Below, one piece after another: positions 35,029 through 44,694 of a stretch of 64,000 nt of DNA (position 1 is its first letter; each line of letters begins with the position of its first letter). The translations under genes and the position numbers were made by a program. Below the pieces are notes generated by a model that was given only the letters and a program-made list of their open reading frames with translations, ran no database searches and was not told the DNA's origin. The DNA is from Ophioderma brevispina. Lineage: Eukaryota; Echinodermata; Ophiuroidea; Amphilepidida; Ophiodermatidae. The stretch spans positions 1 through 64,000 of the forward strand of contig JAMKCH010035246.1 in assembly GCA_023653785.1 (NCBI GenBank). Direction: 5' to 3'.

Positions 35029-35073
35029 TAACCCTAACCCACCTAACCCTAACCCACCTAACCCTAACCCCAA
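35029..35073. repeat. Telomere-like 15-bp tandem, three copies
   Basis: The unit TAACCCTAACCCACC repeats about three times and ends in CCCTAACCCC. It contains the animal telomere hexamer (CCCTAA) twice per unit, separated by an ACC spacer. It is a short interstitial tract, not a telomere. Confidence 0.85.
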
Positions 35074-35499
35074 ACCACCATTCCATCCCACCCCTCTCCA
35101 AGCTGAATCCTAATCCCAACTTACAATAGCTAGCCAATATGGCTATTCAGGCGCTGGATTGGCTCAGCTCGTGCTCAGCTGATCGTCCCTTGTCTAGCCA
35201 ATAGCATCGTCCCTTGTCTAGCAGCTACTCCATGAAAATTAAGTTCTTATCATCATCCCAGACCTGTGTCTCAAGAATACTTAAATGCAAAGTTATGGTC
35301 TTTGAGAAGGAAAAGATCCTTTGTTTTCTGTTTTTTTTTGTGATATTTTTTGCTATACTTCAATATTGCAAACATTGGTTAGTTTATCAGGTCAAACCAC
35401 GTATGTTCTGGCATGGTGCATTGGACTCAAATTATTTTATCCCTGCTGAGCGACATTGGAACAGGGCAAGCAATGCATGTGTGGGTGTGTGTGTGGGGG

Positions 35500-36042
35500 G
35501 GGGGGAGTTTGGAAACTTTATTCTGGCCTTATTGAGACTATTGCCATCCTTATAGAGATGTTTATTTTTTGTGTGCACCTTTAAGTCTTGAAGATGGTAA
35601 TACATATTACAGCCTATAAACCCTAATTCACATTTTATAGAATAAAGCACATTGTATTACTCTTTATTTAAAGTAACTATCTACAACATGTATTTCCCAT
35701 AGGTTTGTAAAGTAAAGAGGTAGAGTCACATGATGAGAAAATTCATTTCAGCACCTAAAGGTCTAATTATTTTTTGTGATTGTGTAATTAATTTTGTTTC
35801 AAGCAAATGACCATACATAAGCAGAAACATTTTTCTGGCAACAGGGTTTGTTGATTATATTTTAAAAAGCACACACTTGTTGGTGGCTAAGGGGGGTTCT
35901 GAAGGACCCAAGCTAATTACCTCATTAATGGGCAAGAAATTTTAATAAGGCATGTTTCATGAGAGGGAGATCCAGTACTTTGGCTGAAAACACACTTTTC
36001 AATACAATTTTGGTTTGGCCACTCAGATGTTTTACCTATTTA
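35500..36042. other. Intron; nothing recognised
   Basis: A (GT)n-GGGGG run near 35480-35505 is a simple repeat. Otherwise AT-rich with no exon signal. The 113-codon frame at 35214-35555 has no recognisable domain. Confidence 0.4.
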
Positions 36043-36360
36043 AAGGTGCAACGAGAGATTTCACATAACAGGTGTCCCTAAGAATGCGGAAATTCTATTG
36101 TAAAGCTTTCTATCAAAAATATTCCATGTGAAAGGATTAAGCTGAGAATCATTTCATTGGTACAAAAATTGTGAAATTTTAAAATTTACTACAGGAGCAA
36201 ATACTAAATTTAGCCTGTTTTATATTGAAATTAAGTAAATGAAAATCACCTTTGTTTTCACTTTCAAGGCATTTCTGTAGCCATATGGCCTGATACAAAT
36301 ATACGTGACCTAAATACATCCTCAGATAAAAAGGTCAATATCATGTTGCCGATATACATG

Positions 36361-36668
36361 AGGACACATGGTCCAGTGGATACAACGACAGACTCATGGC
36401 CCATAGGGCTTGGGTTCGAGTCCCACTGCAGTCAATGTGGTGTTGTGCACTGGGACAGGGCACTTTACCTCATTTGCCTAGAACTCTACCCAGGTGCAAA
36501 ATGGGGAAGCTGTTAGGAATATAGTCCATTGTGCACTACCCAAAAGTATGAGTATGCCTGCTAAGGCATTTATATGGCAGCTGACATATTCCAATAGCAG
36601 CCAAATAAATGTACAATGCTTTGATACTTTGTGAAAGGTGCTATATAAATGTCAACATTTATTTATTT
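36361..36668 (+). mobile_element. tRNA-derived SINE, copy 2
   Basis: It has the A box TGGTCCAGTGG, the B box GGTTCGAGTCCC (36413-36424), then GGGACAGGGCACTTTACCTC, CCCAGGTGCAAAATGGGGAA, GTTAGGAATATAGTCCA and GGCATTTATATGGCAGCTGA, with a TTTATT-rich tail. It has the same structure and strand as 28463-28755. Copy 1 has an extra GCCTCCCTCG stretch and copy 2 an extra AATAGCAGCCAAATAAATG. Both are diverged, so the activity was not recent. Confidence 0.88.
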
Positions 36669-37042
36669 ACATTTGATAGACATATTGTGTCCATCAAATA
36701 ATGTAACATTTGAATGGGAGAATGGGATTTTAGGCTAAAAGTTCAATTTCTTGTCAAAATTTCTTCATGGACTGTAGTCTTGCCACTAAACCTTCTAATT
36801 AAAACAGGTAAAATGTCCCAAATGAAACTTGAAATTACACATTTTATGTAAAATCAGGAAGATTTGGACCCGTTTCTTATGAAAACATGCCAGAAGTCGT
36901 TTGTAATGTCACCATTTTCAGTTGGACAATTACAAAAATAAAGGTACAAAATCTTTTTCACCTGTGAAAAAATCACCCAAATAAAATAGCTGGGTCCCAT
37001 TAGATTCCCTCCTTAAAATCGATCCCCAGGGGCTGTAAAAAA

Positions 37043-37142
37043 CCTTGGGACTGTAAAATGGAATCCCCTACCTTGGGACTGTAAAATGGAATCCCCTACC
37101 TTGGGACTGTAAAATGGAATCCCCCTACTTTGGGACTGTAAG
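37043..37142 (+). repeat. 28-bp tandem repeat, 3.5 copies
   Basis: The unit CCTTGGGACTGTAAAATGGA plus ATCCCCTA repeats three times almost exactly, then partly a fourth time. Very low divergence suggests a recent expansion. Confidence 0.92.
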
Positions 37143-37879
37143 TGTTAATTTAAATACATGCTATATAGACCATAACCTTGTTTGAGGGGTTAGGAACCTC
37201 TAATGGTTAAATGGTATCATTTTCGTATTGTGCATGTGTGTATCCATGGTGTGTTAGACTACTGTGTGGACCCTCTTTTAAAACCTGTCTGTTGATTTCT
37301 TTCTCAAACTCTGGGCAAAACCTCTCCATCCTACCACCGAAAGGTCTACCTGATTTTGGATCAGACAGTGAACTATGCACACGTAGGATAACTATCACAG
37401 CTGTTTGACCCCATGGAAATCGTCTCTTTTATTTTTAGAGCAATTTTAATTAGTGGCGACACAAGTTTGACAACTGATATAAGTAGGGGCATGCAAAAGC
37501 TATTACCTCCGCAAAAATTAGAAAAATCAATTGCAGGAATCTTGCCATATAGGCCTTCAAAGGTCAGGATTTGTTTGTTATAGCGCCCTCTATCTGTCCA
37601 TTCCCCATAGAGAGACATGTTAAACTAGATTTTAAAAAAAAATAATATTTGCCCGCAATGAAATTTCGTAAAATTTACACAGGATGAAGTCAGTGGTATA
37701 TATAATCCAAATTAGTTGTCAAAAGTGTGTCGCCGTTGATATTTTTTGTTTTATTCTAGTTTTGTCATAATAAATGAGACTTTCAAACAGCTGTGCTATG
37801 TTTCTCATTAGCGGTTTATGCCTTGTGACTGTACGCGCCCACCAGCGACTGTCTCACCCTTATCGTGTCGCTCGTGCAA

Positions 37880-38070
37880 GGAAACTCCAATTGCCACCAA
37901 ATTCAGGTCATAGGTGCACCATAGAGACTTGTGTGTTATGGTATGGTTAAAGGTCACATATCAAGGTCAAAGGTCATTAGAGGTCAACTTGTGCGAAGAG
38001 TGAAGGAAAGGTGGATCGTGAAAGCAGGTGACCTAGTGTCAGTGCTTCAAGAACCGCCTTTTTAGTCACA
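37880..38070 (+). repeat. AGGTCA-rich fragment with composite-element tail
   Basis: It has CAGGTCATAGGTGCACC, AAAGGTCACATATCAAGG, a direct repeat AAGGTCAAAGGTCA near 37963, then GCAGGTGACC and AAGAACCGCC. This is the 3' end of a composite element in the same orientation as those at 8035-8075 and 21540-21560. The rest of the element is missing. Confidence 0.65.
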
Positions 38071-38863
38071 TACTTGTCAATGCATGACGAGCAATACTAT
38101 TGATCCCTATTGGCTGGAATGGGACCCACTATGACAATTCAGCTAATTACACATTCATCCTGATATTTTTTATGAAATTCCCATGTAGCTCTGTGGTGAG
38201 GTCGTAAGGTCAGATCCAAAACTAGTAAACTCTTTTTCTCGGGTGAGCGGTGATTGGATTATTGGCGTGCCATGGATAATAAAGAGTCTGATTGAAGTAG
38301 ACTAACAATGTGTCAATTAACGTTGTGAAATGTTTGTCCATGATTGGAAAGTCAAAACAACCTATTATCCTTGTTTGCCAGTGCTTACATTTGTGTGTGC
38401 ATGTGTGTGTGAGACTGCTTGTGTGTGTGGGTATGAAATTTTATGTGGGTAGTGGTGGACACAAGGAGGCCGGTCCAGTGCAGATCTGTTGGGACACATA
38501 ATTCAGTACAGAATGAAGTGCAATCTCATCCAAGCGGCACAATTCTTCTCTCATTGAAAAACATGTTAAAACGGATCTGCACTTGACTGTTCTGAAATCC
38601 ATGTTGTCTCATCTTGAAATGTGCTAATTAATTCCTCATTTGTTTATTTTGTTCTGATTGGCAATATAACAAAAGGTTAACCGTTATTAAAAAGCAGTGA
38701 GTGACCAATTTCCCGGATACTTGGTATGTGGGTAGTATTGGGCACAAGTATTAAAGAGACATGAGGATATTTCCAGAAAGAAGCGCCCCCAATTTTTGTT
38801 TGAAGCCGGGTTTTTTGCATATTTGGAATGCTTTCCAATGTATTAGATCACACCTGAAGTGAA

Positions 38864-39230
38864 TTAAAGGCACTATCAGTGATTTGCTAAATCAGAAAAG
38901 TGAAAAAATCATCAAAAATCAGATTTTTGCATTTTTGGACCAAGTATAGGTATCCTACCTTGCCGTGCAAGTGATAAGTTTAGAAGCAACCTAATAGGAC
39001 AAAATTGGATATTTTAGTCATTATTGTGCGTACGGACAATTACTACAGTGTGTAATTGAATGGGGATTCATATCTCTAAACATTGCCATTTTCTTCCTTT
39101 TCTGTCAATTTTTCAATTAGAAAATACACCTTATGAGAGTCCTACAGACTTAGCCTTCTCTATTAAGCTATTCCAACAATTTTCAAATATTTTTTTGTCT
39201 TTCGGGTGAATCACTGATAGTGTCTTCAAG
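38864..39230. mobile_element. MITE, TTAAAGG left end, same family as 29042
   Basis: The left end TTAAAGGCACTATCAGTGAT matches the inverse of the right end of 29042-29291. The right end reads ATCACTGATAGTGTCTTCAA and is decayed at the last bases. The interior shares the inverse of the GGTAGGATACC block. Confidence 0.8.
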
Positions 39231-39699
39231 CCAAATACGCCGTCTTATGTAATAAGATGATTTAGTATTTTCTGTCGTGCACTTCAGGAAATCAAAGCAT
39301 GGTTTCCTATAGGGACGATTACGATAGTGAGGCAAGTTCAAAACAAGGTTTGCGGTTTTCTTTTCTACTTGTTTGTCCAATAACCCTTCGAAATGTTCTC
39401 GGTAGATGGCCTACAACTGATCCAGTGCAATTTGAGAGAAATTTGTATCCTAAAAAAAATCTCCTCCTGTCACTTTAAGCATGTCATCTGCCATCATCAA
39501 ATATTCACATTTGTATATTTGTTAACAAAAAAAGGCAGCCCACCCTGTATACTTTAGTTATGTGTATGTTTTGTACTGTGGACTTGAGGCCTACGTACTT
39601 AAGCTAATAATTTGATTGAGTGTCAGCCAAATCAGCCATGTAGTTGACATTGAAACAATACTGGGCTCCGTCATAATGCAGAACATTGGATTTTTACAG

Positions 39700-39868
39700 C
39701 TTGATGAAAGAGACCAAAACCAAATGGGTATGCAGCCCTGCTCCGAGACACTCAGCAACTTAGTCAGGGTGCTAAGGAGAACTCTCAAAATGGCGCTATT
39801 TGGAGTGGATGTCATCATTGAAAACGTGACCGGAATTCACTATGTTATTGATGTCAATGCATTCCCAG
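39700..39868 (+). CDS. ITPK1: ITPK1 exon with the DVNAFPG metal site
   Basis: This exon has 56 codons plus one base (phase 1). The acceptor GGATTTTTACAG precedes it and the donor GTAAGT follows TTCCCAG. The product begins LDERDQNQMGM, continues through ETLSNLVRVLRRTLKMALFG, and ends VDVIIEN, TGIHYVIDVNAFPG. The FG-D-II Asp and the D-N of DVNAFPG are the magnesium ligands of the ATP-grasp fold in ITPK1, and all three are kept. The acidic start is more diverged than the rest, as is usual there. A MITE starts only about 11 bases after the donor. Confidence 0.96.
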
Positions 39869-39879
39869 GTAAGTTATTG

Positions 39880-40427
39880 TTAAAGCAATAACAGCACATT
39901 TTTTGAAGAGCGCCCCCAATTTTCAAAATTTTATATTTTTGCACAATTATGTTGGTAATTGTCTATGAAACTATACCTGCGAAAGAGAATGCTCATAAAT
40001 GCGTATTTATCACAAAATAAGCGATTTTGTAATTAAAATTGGGATCCCAGATTGTACTTAACGGCAGAGCTGGAAATGCCAAATTTATGTCCGTCCATGA
40101 TGAAATAGTGCCACCTTAAGAAAATGACCTCTAACTTGACTTGCCTGAACCAATAAAACAACTAATGGATGAGCGTAGACACATACATGGCGCTATTTCC
40201 CGGCTATTTCATATTGGAAGGCCGTTTCCAACAGTCGTTGTTATCGGAGATCTCCGATATTAATTATTCTAATAACAAAATTCCTTCGTTTGCAACACAT
40301 AGACATTTTCAAGCTTAACCACAGGTATAGTTTACTATCCAGTTACCAATGCAACCGTGTAAAAATCTAAACATTTTTGGAAAATTGGGGGCGCTCTTCA
40401 AAAAAAAATGTGCTAATATTGCTTTAA
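39880..40427. mobile_element. MITE, TTAAAGC...GCTTTAA ends, 548 bp
   Basis: The left end TTAAAGCAATAACAGCACAT then GAAGAGCGCCCCCAATTTTC pairs with the right end GAAAATTGGGGGCGCTCTTC, then ATGTGCTAATATTGCTTTAA. The inverted ends are about 45 bases long. It sits next to the donor of the exon ending at 39868. Confidence 0.9.
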
Positions 40428-40535
40428 GTTACACCATGTTCAAATGGAAGGTGAAGGATGCATATTGGCTGGTGTAAGAGATAAAACTGTGAATAGCATC
40501 AAAGTGTTAAGCTCAAAGTAAGACTTGGGCCAGCT

Positions 40536-40858
40536 CACTGTAAACTCAAAGTGACCTAAGAAGGAAAAATCAACGTACTTATAATCCCCATGTTCAATGA
40601 AGAATTAGTCTTGGCTAACAATAAAAAGCACTCACAGTTAGGGCTCTAGTACTCCCACTTACGTTGCTAGTTAGGGCTCATACTATTGTTCTCCAGTGTA
40701 AGAAGGGCCACTAGAAGGACACAGCACTTGAAAGTACTTGAGGCATGGATTTCAAGTGTTGTGTCCTTCTAGTGGCCCTTACAGTAAGTGGAGAACAATA
40801 GTATGAGCCCTAACTAGCAACCTAAGTGGAAGTACTAGAGCCCTAACTGTGAGTGCTT
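40536..40858. mobile_element. Palindromic MITE, copy 1, cut by gap
   Basis: It starts CACTGTAAACTCAAAGTGAC and matches the left half and centre of the full copy at 41809-42221. It stops at GAGTGCTT directly before a run of 20 A. The last 191 bases are identical to the first 191 bases of copy 3 (42428-42618). Confidence 0.9.
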
Positions 40859-40878
40859 AAAAAAAAAAAAAAAAAAAA
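40859..40878. other. Run of exactly 20 A: probable masked gap
   Basis: It cuts the palindromic MITE in mid-sequence. The sequence on the other side (TTCTCATTACCCCAGTGAAA) belongs to an unrelated dispersed repeat. It has the same length as the runs at 25363 and 42408. Confidence 0.75.
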
Positions 40879-41080
40879 TTCTCATTACCCCAGTGAAATT
40901 TTAGGCCCATGCGGGAAATGTTTCCTTTTGATTTTATGAACAAAAACGTCTCACAAGTAGTACCACATTTATTAAAACACACTGTCTATGGGCCAATTTA
41001 ATACACATTTTTGCTTCTACTATCCAGACAGTTGGGGCGATTTAACTCAAAATTTGTAATCGGATGTTTTTGGTGATATG
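40879..41080 (+). repeat. Dispersed repeat shared with 57645-57790
   Basis: Shared blocks are CCAGTGAAATTTTAGG, AAATGTTTCCTTTTGAT, ATGAAC-AAAA, CACATTTATTAA and CTATGGGCCAATTT. Family not recognised. Confidence 0.65.
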
Positions 41081-41808
41081 CTTCCATGTGAAGGATAAAG
41101 TGTGAAAATTTGGATCATGATCGGGTCACCCACCTTTAACTCCTGACACAACAGCGTGGAAATTATTTTAAGGAAAATATATAACCTTGGGTGTTACATA
41201 TTAGGACAAAAATGGCTCCAAGTTGCACATTTTTTTTCTAAGAGTGAAAATTAAATAGTTGCGTTTCTTTTGGGGCGCATTATAGTAACTGTTATTTTTA
41301 TACGACTTGAACATAAAACATAATAAAAAAATTTATGTGAGATATGTGGACATTGTCTGGTAGGATATGTTTTAAAAAGTGAGTTAAAAATAAGTCAAAT
41401 GCTAATTCACATTCTTAGAAATTTAAGTTCCGACTCAATTTTTGTCTTGCATCAGAGCCATTTTTATCCATCTTTCCCTCTAAAACATAAAAAAGACACT
41501 GTAAGCTCTTTTTAAGAACCATATTCGAATATGCAAAAAGACGCGAGGACATTTCATTTTCATGTAAAGCACATCCCGTTTTTAACCAATTTTTGTTGAC
41601 TATCATGTTCGCAAATGTGGTAATAAACCGAGAACGCATTTTTAAGATGTTCTAGTATTTTATTTTCTGCCATGCTTCCGTATATGGTCGACTATACGAC
41701 ACGAAGTTCAAAACTTACGATGTTGGTATTTTTTCCCCATAAAACATAATGTTCGACAACTTGTCAAGTACAAATTTGTATCCTAAAAAAGCCGCCGCCA
41801 TGTATTCT

Positions 41809-42221
41809 CACTGTAAACTCAAAGTGAGCTAAGAAGGAAAAATCAACGTACTTATAATCCCCATGTTCAATGAAGAATTAGTCTTGGCTAACAATAAAAA
41901 GCACTCACAGTTAGGGCTCTAGTACTCCCACTTAGGTTGCTAGTTAGGGCTCATACTATTGTTCTCCAGTGTAAGAAGGGCCACTAGAAGGACACAACAC
42001 TTGAAAGTACTTGAGGCATGGATTTCAAGTGTTGTGTCCTTCTTGTGGCCCTTACAGTAAGTGGAGAACAATAGTATGAGCCCTAACTAGCAACCTAAGT
42101 GGAAGTACAAGAGCCCTAACTGTGAGTGCTTTTTATTGTTAGCCAAGACTTATTCTTCATTGAATATAGGGATTACAAGTACGTTGATTTTTCCTTCTTA
42201 GGTCACTTTGAGTTTACAGTG
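41809..42221. mobile_element. Palindromic MITE, full copy, 413 bp
   Basis: It begins CACTGTAAACTCAAAGTGA and ends TCACTTTGAGTTTACAGTG. The two arms of about 200 bases are near-perfect inverse copies with a loop of about 16 bases around GTACTTGAGGCATGG. It has no coding capacity. Relative to copies 1 and 3 it has private changes (ACACAACACTTG, TTCTTGTGGCC, GTACAAGAGCC). Confidence 0.95.
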
Positions 42222-42407
42222 TCTTTTCTTTTTGAAATAATCATAATAAAAATGTTTTAATGTCAGTCGTAAAATAATTTAAAATAAGAGTGGATTGAAG
42301 CTTATAGATCTTACCATAACACCCAACAACATTTTTAGAAATAAAAAGTCGCGACTTCGAACTTTTTTGTTATCTAATTGACAACCAAAGCGCTTGATAA
42401 TAACATT

Positions 42408-42427
42408 AAAAAAAAAAAAAAAAAAAA
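42408..42427. other. Run of exactly 20 A: probable masked gap
   Basis: It lies between AT-rich sequence and a MITE copy that starts abruptly in mid-arm (TAGTTAGGGCTC). Three runs of identical length at three breaks in similarity argue for a spacer rather than biology. Confidence 0.75.
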
Positions 42428-42703
42428 TAGTTAGGGCTCATACTATTGTTCTCCAGTGTAAGAAGGGCCACTAGAAGGACACAGCACTTGAAAGTACTTG
42501 AGGCATGGATTTCAAGTGTTGTGTCCTTCTAGTGGCCCTTACAGTAAGTGGAGAACAATAGTATGAGCCCTAACTAGCAACCTAAGTGGAAGTACTAGAG
42601 CCCTAACTGTGAGTGCTTTTTATTGTTAGCCAAGACTAATTCTTCATTGAATATGGGGATTACAAGTACTTTGATTTTTCCTTCTTAGGTCACTTTGAGT
42701 TTA
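42428..42703. mobile_element. Palindromic MITE, copy 3, cut by gap
   Basis: It contains part of the left arm, the loop and the whole right arm, ending CACTTTGAGTTTA without the final CAGTG. Its first 191 bases are identical to the end of copy 1, including variants absent from the full copy. Confidence 0.9.
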
Positions 42704-42960
42704 GTCAATATTTTAGCGAATTTGCCAATGTCCAACATTTCGCGATTTTTTTATTTTCGCGATTGTCAAAATTTGTAATCAAGTAAGTAGTAAGTTTGTA
42801 CTTGTTTATTCTTATTCCTTCATGTCCACCGTATATAAGCCTACACAAATAACCGAGCATAGGGCCACAATTATTGATAATATACTCGCAAATGATCAGA
42901 ATCTATCCAACACTGCAATTAATTATCGTAACAAATATTAGTAACAATTTGCCAACATTG

Positions 42961-43118
42961 TTTTGAGAATTTTCCGTCCTATATTACTATACACAAACTG
43001 GAAACCAATAAAAAAAACACTTGTTGACGAGTTTCGAGAGAGTGCGTAGATTATTGAGAAGTGTTTTTATTGGTTTTCCAGTTTGTGTATAGTAATATAG
43101 GACGGAAGATTCTCAAAA
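42961..43118. mobile_element. 158-bp hairpin MITE
   Basis: The left arm TTTTGAGAATTTTCCGTCCT then ATATTACTATACACAAACTG pairs with the right arm CAGTTTGTGTATAGTAATAT then AGGACGGAAGATTCTCAAAA. The arms are about 61 bases and the loop about 36 bases. The high identity of the arms suggests it is fairly young. Confidence 0.92.
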
Positions 43119-43218
43119 CATAATAATGTGGAAACCTGGCCAGTGATTCACAGATATTTGAGTTAACCAGGTGACAGAAGAACCAGGTTCTGCTTTCAGA
43201 TTGATCTTTCTGAGGGTA

Positions 43219-43583
43219 TTAAAGGCCGACTCAGATATTTCCCGATGAGGGCGCACTCATTTTTCAAACAAATCGTGTTTTTTGCATGTACATAATGCTT
43301 GTCCATATACTAATCACTGTGTGAAATAACTAAGCTCAAATCAAAGTCCTTCATATAGAAAAACACAGCTTTGTCATAAAATTCCGGATCCTGAATTTTT
43401 GTTATACACGTATCCTATGGCACTGCTATACTGTGCACAAAATGTTACGGCATGAAAACGAAAAATCCGATTCATCTCTAACTTTGGAATTAAGCATTTT
43501 AGATGACTATCTTTAGTTCTAGATGACTATTTTTAATTACTACACAAAAAAATTATATTTCAAAAATCTGAGTCAGCTTTTAA
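43219..43583. mobile_element. MITE, TTAAAGG...CTTTTAA ends, 365 bp
   Basis: The left end TTAAAGGCCGACTCAGATAT and the right end AAATCTGAGTCAGCTTTTAA are inverse copies. The interior is AT-rich and has no frame of note. Confidence 0.85.
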
Positions 43584-44393
43584 GTAGCTCTTCCTGGAAA
43601 AAAGAAAACGCTACACATAGGTTACCAGTAGCCCTAATGTTGGCAAGGCCACCTCAGAGGTTCGATAGCATTGAACAGAACAAATTGTGTAACTGTGATC
43701 AACTACTTGTGATTGTGTAAGTTTCATTATTTCATTATTGCAACCAGACTGAGTAGAATCGTATTTATATTTTGAAGAGAATATTTTGACCAAAAAGTAA
43801 TCCTAAATCTCTCAAGTTCTGATGTGCATTAAAAGATGGTTTGACATGAAGTCATTGTTGTGTACAGTGGCAGAGGAAAAATAGCTAGAAAGCTTTTAAG
43901 ATGAATGTACCAGTACTAGATAGATTTTATTGTGCCCTCCTGAAGGGTCATCAACAGCACCAGATGGTTTAAAATGTGTTGTTACAATTCACTCTAGAAG
44001 TGCCACTTAGTAGGATTTGTTGCCCCAGCAATTGGTCCAAACAAATCACAAGGCTTAGAGCACGGGGAATTCAAACCTTTCATTGAATAACATGTGTCCT
44101 GTGCCCTGTAATTTGTTTGGACCGGTTGTTGGGGAAACAGGTCCTGTTACGTGGCATTTCTACAGCAAATACTGGTAAGACTTTTTGTGGAAAATTCCAG
44201 AAATTTCAAAATTCCTTATTTTGGTCACAAAATACAGATTTTGGGCTAAATTCATTAGAAGTAGGCACCTCTTACATTTGTAGGTGGTGAGATCTGTGAA
44301 ACACCCAAATAACCTATATATTGATAGTGCATTTAGTGCACCATTGTTTTTTGAAACTTTGTTTAATGCACCATGCTGTGTCTTTGCTCATAG
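43584..44393. other. Intron; nothing recognised
   Basis: A partly inverted pair lies at about 43990-44160 (TGCCACTTAGTAGGA, TTGGTCCAAACAAAT versus ATTTGTTTGGACCGG, TTACGTGGCA), suggesting one more decayed inverted-repeat element. No exon is seen. Confidence 0.5.
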
Positions 44394-44497
44394 GTTACGA
44401 TGGTATAGACTTCTTCACATCACTACACTCTCACATCTATAAGATTTTACAAGAGCCCACTGAACATATGTGCCTGACAACAAAGGAGGAACTCTAA
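44394..44497 (+). CDS. ITPK1: ITPK1 last exon, to the in-frame stop
   Basis: The acceptor TTTGCTCATAG precedes it. The first two bases complete the Gly of FPG, giving NAFPG/YDGIDFFTSLHSHIYKILQ. This matches the family sequence AFPGYEG---FF--L--HI--VLQ that closes the kinase fold. The frame then runs EPTEHMCLTTKEEL to TAA at 44495-44497. Downstream in the next frame, 44464-44691 is open and looks coding (see separate entry), so this stop may result from one missing base. The kinase fold is complete before that point either way. Confidence 0.92.
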
Positions 44498-44694
44498 GCA
44501 ACAAAGAAGTTGAAGATATGTATATACATCCGCACACGAATAAGGAACACAATGATGGTGATTCTGATAGTGAAGAAAAGAAAAGGCTAGAGAAAGAACT
44601 CTCCGTTTCTAATCATTTAATCCTTCCTAGTGATTCCAAAGATATTGAATCTCATAGTCGAGATGTAGATGTGACATTAGAGAAAATGTGATAT
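44464..44694 (+). other. Possible frame-shifted ITPK1 C-terminal tail
   Basis: An open stretch of about 75 codons overlaps the end of the last exon in a different frame and closes at TGA 44692-44694. It encodes a hydrophilic, charged tail with NKEVEDMYIHPH, EHNDGDSDSEEKKRLEKEL, LPSDSKDIESHSRDV and VTLEKM. The amino-acid use looks like real coding sequence rather than 3' UTR. Reaching it from the exon frame needs one extra base between about 44462 and 44494. A sequencing deletion, a real frameshift allele or chance are all possible. Confidence 0.45.

Noticed and set aside
40859..40878. Poly(A) tail of a retrotransposed copy
   Set aside because: The run is exactly 20 A, the same as two other runs, and cuts a DNA-type palindromic MITE in mid-arm, so an assembly spacer is more likely.
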